Made by a program: the position numbers and the translations under genes
Shown here: positions 5,883 to 7,296 of the stretch, in pieces
Layout: each line of letters opens with the position of its first letter
Position numbering within the stretch: the stretch's first letter is position 1
Origin: an uncultured Prevotellaceae bacterium
GTDB lineage: Bacteria; Bacteroidota; Bacteroidia; Bacteroidales; Bacteroidaceae
Direction of reading: 5' to 3'
DNA: 7,296 bases
Assembly: GCA_947303695.1 (NCBI GenBank)
Contig: CAMYYX010000088.1
Span: 1 to 7,296 of the forward strand
The notes under the pieces: model-generated
Seen by the model: only the letters and a program-made list of their open reading frames with translations
The model's database searches: none
Told to the model about the DNA's origin: nothing

Positions 5883-7296
5883 AGGTAGTTGGTTTCAAGA
5901 GTTCCAAGAGTTCAAGGAGTTCAAGAGTTCAAATTTTAGGTTTACTGTTTGTTGCTTTCTGCTCTACGCTCTCTGCTCAGGATGATAACACGGAACGATT
6001 ATGGTATAATCAGCCGGCATCTATCTGGCTCGAAGCGTTACCAATCGGTAATTCTCGTCTCGGAGGAATGGTGTATGGTGGAACGAATGTGGCACAACTT
6101 CAGTTGAACGAAGAGACGTTCTGGAGTGGGGGACCGCATAACAACAACAGCAAGACGTCAATCAACTACCTGGATGAGGTGCGTAACCTTATCTTTAACG
6201 GCAAGGAGAGTGATGCTGAGAACATCATCAACCAACAGTTTGTGAAAGGCCCTCACGGCATGCGTTACCTGAGTCTCGGTAGCCTGAAATTTACATTCAC
6301 CAGTTTCAAGGGGACGGCGGTGACGGACTATTATCGTGAATTGGACCTGAAGACCGCTGTGACGAAAGAGACTTTCGTCGTTGATTCTACCTATTACACA
6401 CGTACTGCTTTCGCATCACTGGCTGACAGCATCATCGTCTATCGCATTGAGTCGGATGGCGATTCCCTGACGTTCAACATCACACACGAATGCGATTTCA
6501 CCTCTACTTACGCGGGTAAGAACAATAATGTGAGGATTACCGTGAATGGTGTGGCTCAGGAAGGAATCTCTGCTGCTTTGAAGGCAGAGTGTTCCTTCAT
6601 TGTGGAAAGTGATGGAAAGGTTGCTGCCTACAATTCGGGTAACAAACGTAGCGTCCGTGTTCTCAAGGCTTCTTATGCCACCATTTATATCTCTGCAGCT
6701 ACGAACTACAGGAAGTATAATGATACAAAAGGTAGTGCGACCCAACGCAACGAGAAGTGTCTGGCTGATGCCATGCAGTATGACTATGAAGAGCTGCTTG
6801 CCCGTCATGTAAGCGCTTACCAAGAACAATACAACAGGGTACATCTCTATTTGCCTTCGACCAAGAACAAAGACCTGCCTACCGACAAACGCCTCAATGC
6901 GTTCAGCAACAGTACTGATTACGGTATGGTGGCGCTCCTCTTCAATTACGGACGCTACCTGCTCATCTCTTCGTCCCAGCCTGGTGGTCAGCCTGCCAAT
7001 CTGCAGGGTGTGTGGAACGACAAGAAGGATGCTCCGTGGGATAGCAAGTACACCATCAATATCAATACGGAGATGAACTATTGGCCTGCTGAGGTGTGTA
7101 ACCTGCAGGAGACCAACGGACCGCTCTTCGACCTCATCAAGGACCTGAGTGAGACAGGAGCCGTCACCGCTCGTCAGATGTATGGGTGTGACGGATGGGT
7201 GGCTCATCACAATACCGACCTGTGGCGCATCGCAGGACCTGTCGACGGAGCCTTCTGGGGTATGTATCCCAATGGAGGAGCCTGGCTCGCTACCCA
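5879..7296 (+). CDS. GH95 alpha-L-fucosidase or alpha-L-galactosidase, 5' part (472 codons, runs off the window)
   Basis: GH95 enzymes are inverting exo-hydrolases that release terminal L-fucose or L-galactose. The ATG overlaps the GH5-GH43 stop (ATGA), implying translational coupling; a purine-rich GGAAAGAAAG at 5859-5868 may assist. This start is chosen because it alone supplies a signal peptide: basic residues 2-16, hydrophobic 19-28, cleavage near LSA|QDD at 33; the next in-frame Met is 64. The N-terminal beta-domain starts near 41 (LWYNQPA, LPIGNSRLGGM, LNEETFWSGGP). The catalytic barrel shows PGGQPANLQGVWN at 368-380, Asn394 and Asn396 in TININTEMNYWPAE, HHNTDLWR at 443-450 and PNGGAWLAT at 464-472. 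The two Asn match the catalytic asparagines of characterised GH95 enzymes. The general acid Glu and a later Asp should lie beyond the window. Family length is near 800 residues, so roughly 60% is present. Thr392 may favour L-galactose. Confidence 0.95.
   Translation, partial: MKVVGFKSSKSSRSSRVQILGLLFVAFCSTLSAQDDNTERLWYNQPASIWLEALPIGNSRLGGMVYGGTNVAQLQLNEETFWSGGPHNNNSKTSINYLDEVRNLIFNGKESDAENIINQQFVKGPHGMRYLSLGSLKFTFTSFKGTAVTDYYRELDLKTAVTKETFVVDSTYYTRTAFASLADSIIVYRIESDGDSLTFNITHECDFTSTYAGKNNNVRITVNGVAQEGISAALKAECSFIVESDGKVAAYNSGNKRSVRVLKASYATIYISAATNYRKYNDTKGSATQRNEKCLADAMQYDYEELLARHVSAYQEQYNRVHLYLPSTKNKDLPTDKRLNAFSNSTDYGMVALLFNYGRYLLISSSQPGGQPANLQGVWNDKKDAPWDSKYTININTEMNYWPAEVCNLQETNGPLFDLIKDLSETGAVTARQMYGCDGWVAHHNTDLWRIAGPVDGAFWGMYPNGGAWLAT
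5892..5932 (+). repeat. GTTCAAGA-type tandem repeat in the GH95 signal-peptide coding region
   Basis: Units are GTTTCAAGA, GTTCCAAGA, GTTCAAGGA (9 bases each), GTTCAAGA (8 bases) and GTTCAA. In frame they encode FKSSKSSRSSRVQ, the Ser/Lys/Arg-rich n-region before the hydrophobic core. It is unrelated to the GTAAATG repeats. Gain or loss of a 9-base unit would keep the frame; a change at the 8-base unit would not. Confidence 0.8.

Noticed and set aside
6416..7210. 264-codon open frame on the minus strand opposite GH95
   Set aside because: It lies wholly antisense to a well-conserved GH95 coding region, has no recognisable domain, and is explained by codon bias of the sense gene.

Overview
The window looks like part of a Bacteroidota carbohydrate-utilisation locus, most likely from a Prevotella/Segatella-type organism. 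The supporting signs are secreted multidomain glycoside hydrolases with short signal peptides, a Bacteroidota-type promoter (TTTG, 18-nt spacer, TAACTTTG), no clear Shine-Dalgarno sites at the divergent starts, and a short C-terminal tail (NLxGQR...GINIIDGKKVxVR) of the kind found on secreted enzymes of that group. No susC/susD pair, regulator, RNA gene, CRISPR array or transposase is visible.

Layout from left to right. Bases 1-53 hold the first 17 codons of a leftward gene of uncertain identity, whose likely start codon lies inside a short tandem repeat. A leftward gene (1814 to 102) encodes a secreted GH43 enzyme with a CBM6-like module. A 270-base divergent intergenic region (1815-2084) carries a good promoter for the leftward gene, a weaker candidate for the rightward one, and another copy of the repeat. 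A rightward gene (2085-5882) encodes a 1265-residue GH5-GH43 double-catalytic enzyme with three accessory modules. Its stop codon overlaps (ATGA) the start of a GH95 gene that leaves the window at 7296 after 472 codons.

Working model: the GH5 domain would cut a plant polysaccharide backbone, the two GH43 domains would remove arabinose and/or xylose, and GH95 would remove L-fucose or L-galactose caps. The set fits complex, heavily substituted xylan best. Substrate is inferred from families and context; no exact specificity can be proved from sequence alone.

The most unusual feature is at the gene ends. The two outward-facing hydrolase genes, otherwise unlike each other over their lengths, finish with almost the same 129-bp coding cassette plus stop (102-233 and 5751-5882), placed as inverted repeats. 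Each cassette opens with an in-frame stretch of about 7-bp GTAAATG-type repeats, and the same repeat family occurs between genes at 44-69 and 1938-1959. A second simple repeat (GTTCAAGA type, 5892-5932) encodes the basic start of the GH95 signal peptide. This suggests repeat-assisted shuffling of secretion signals, and possibly an invertible 5.5-kb segment.
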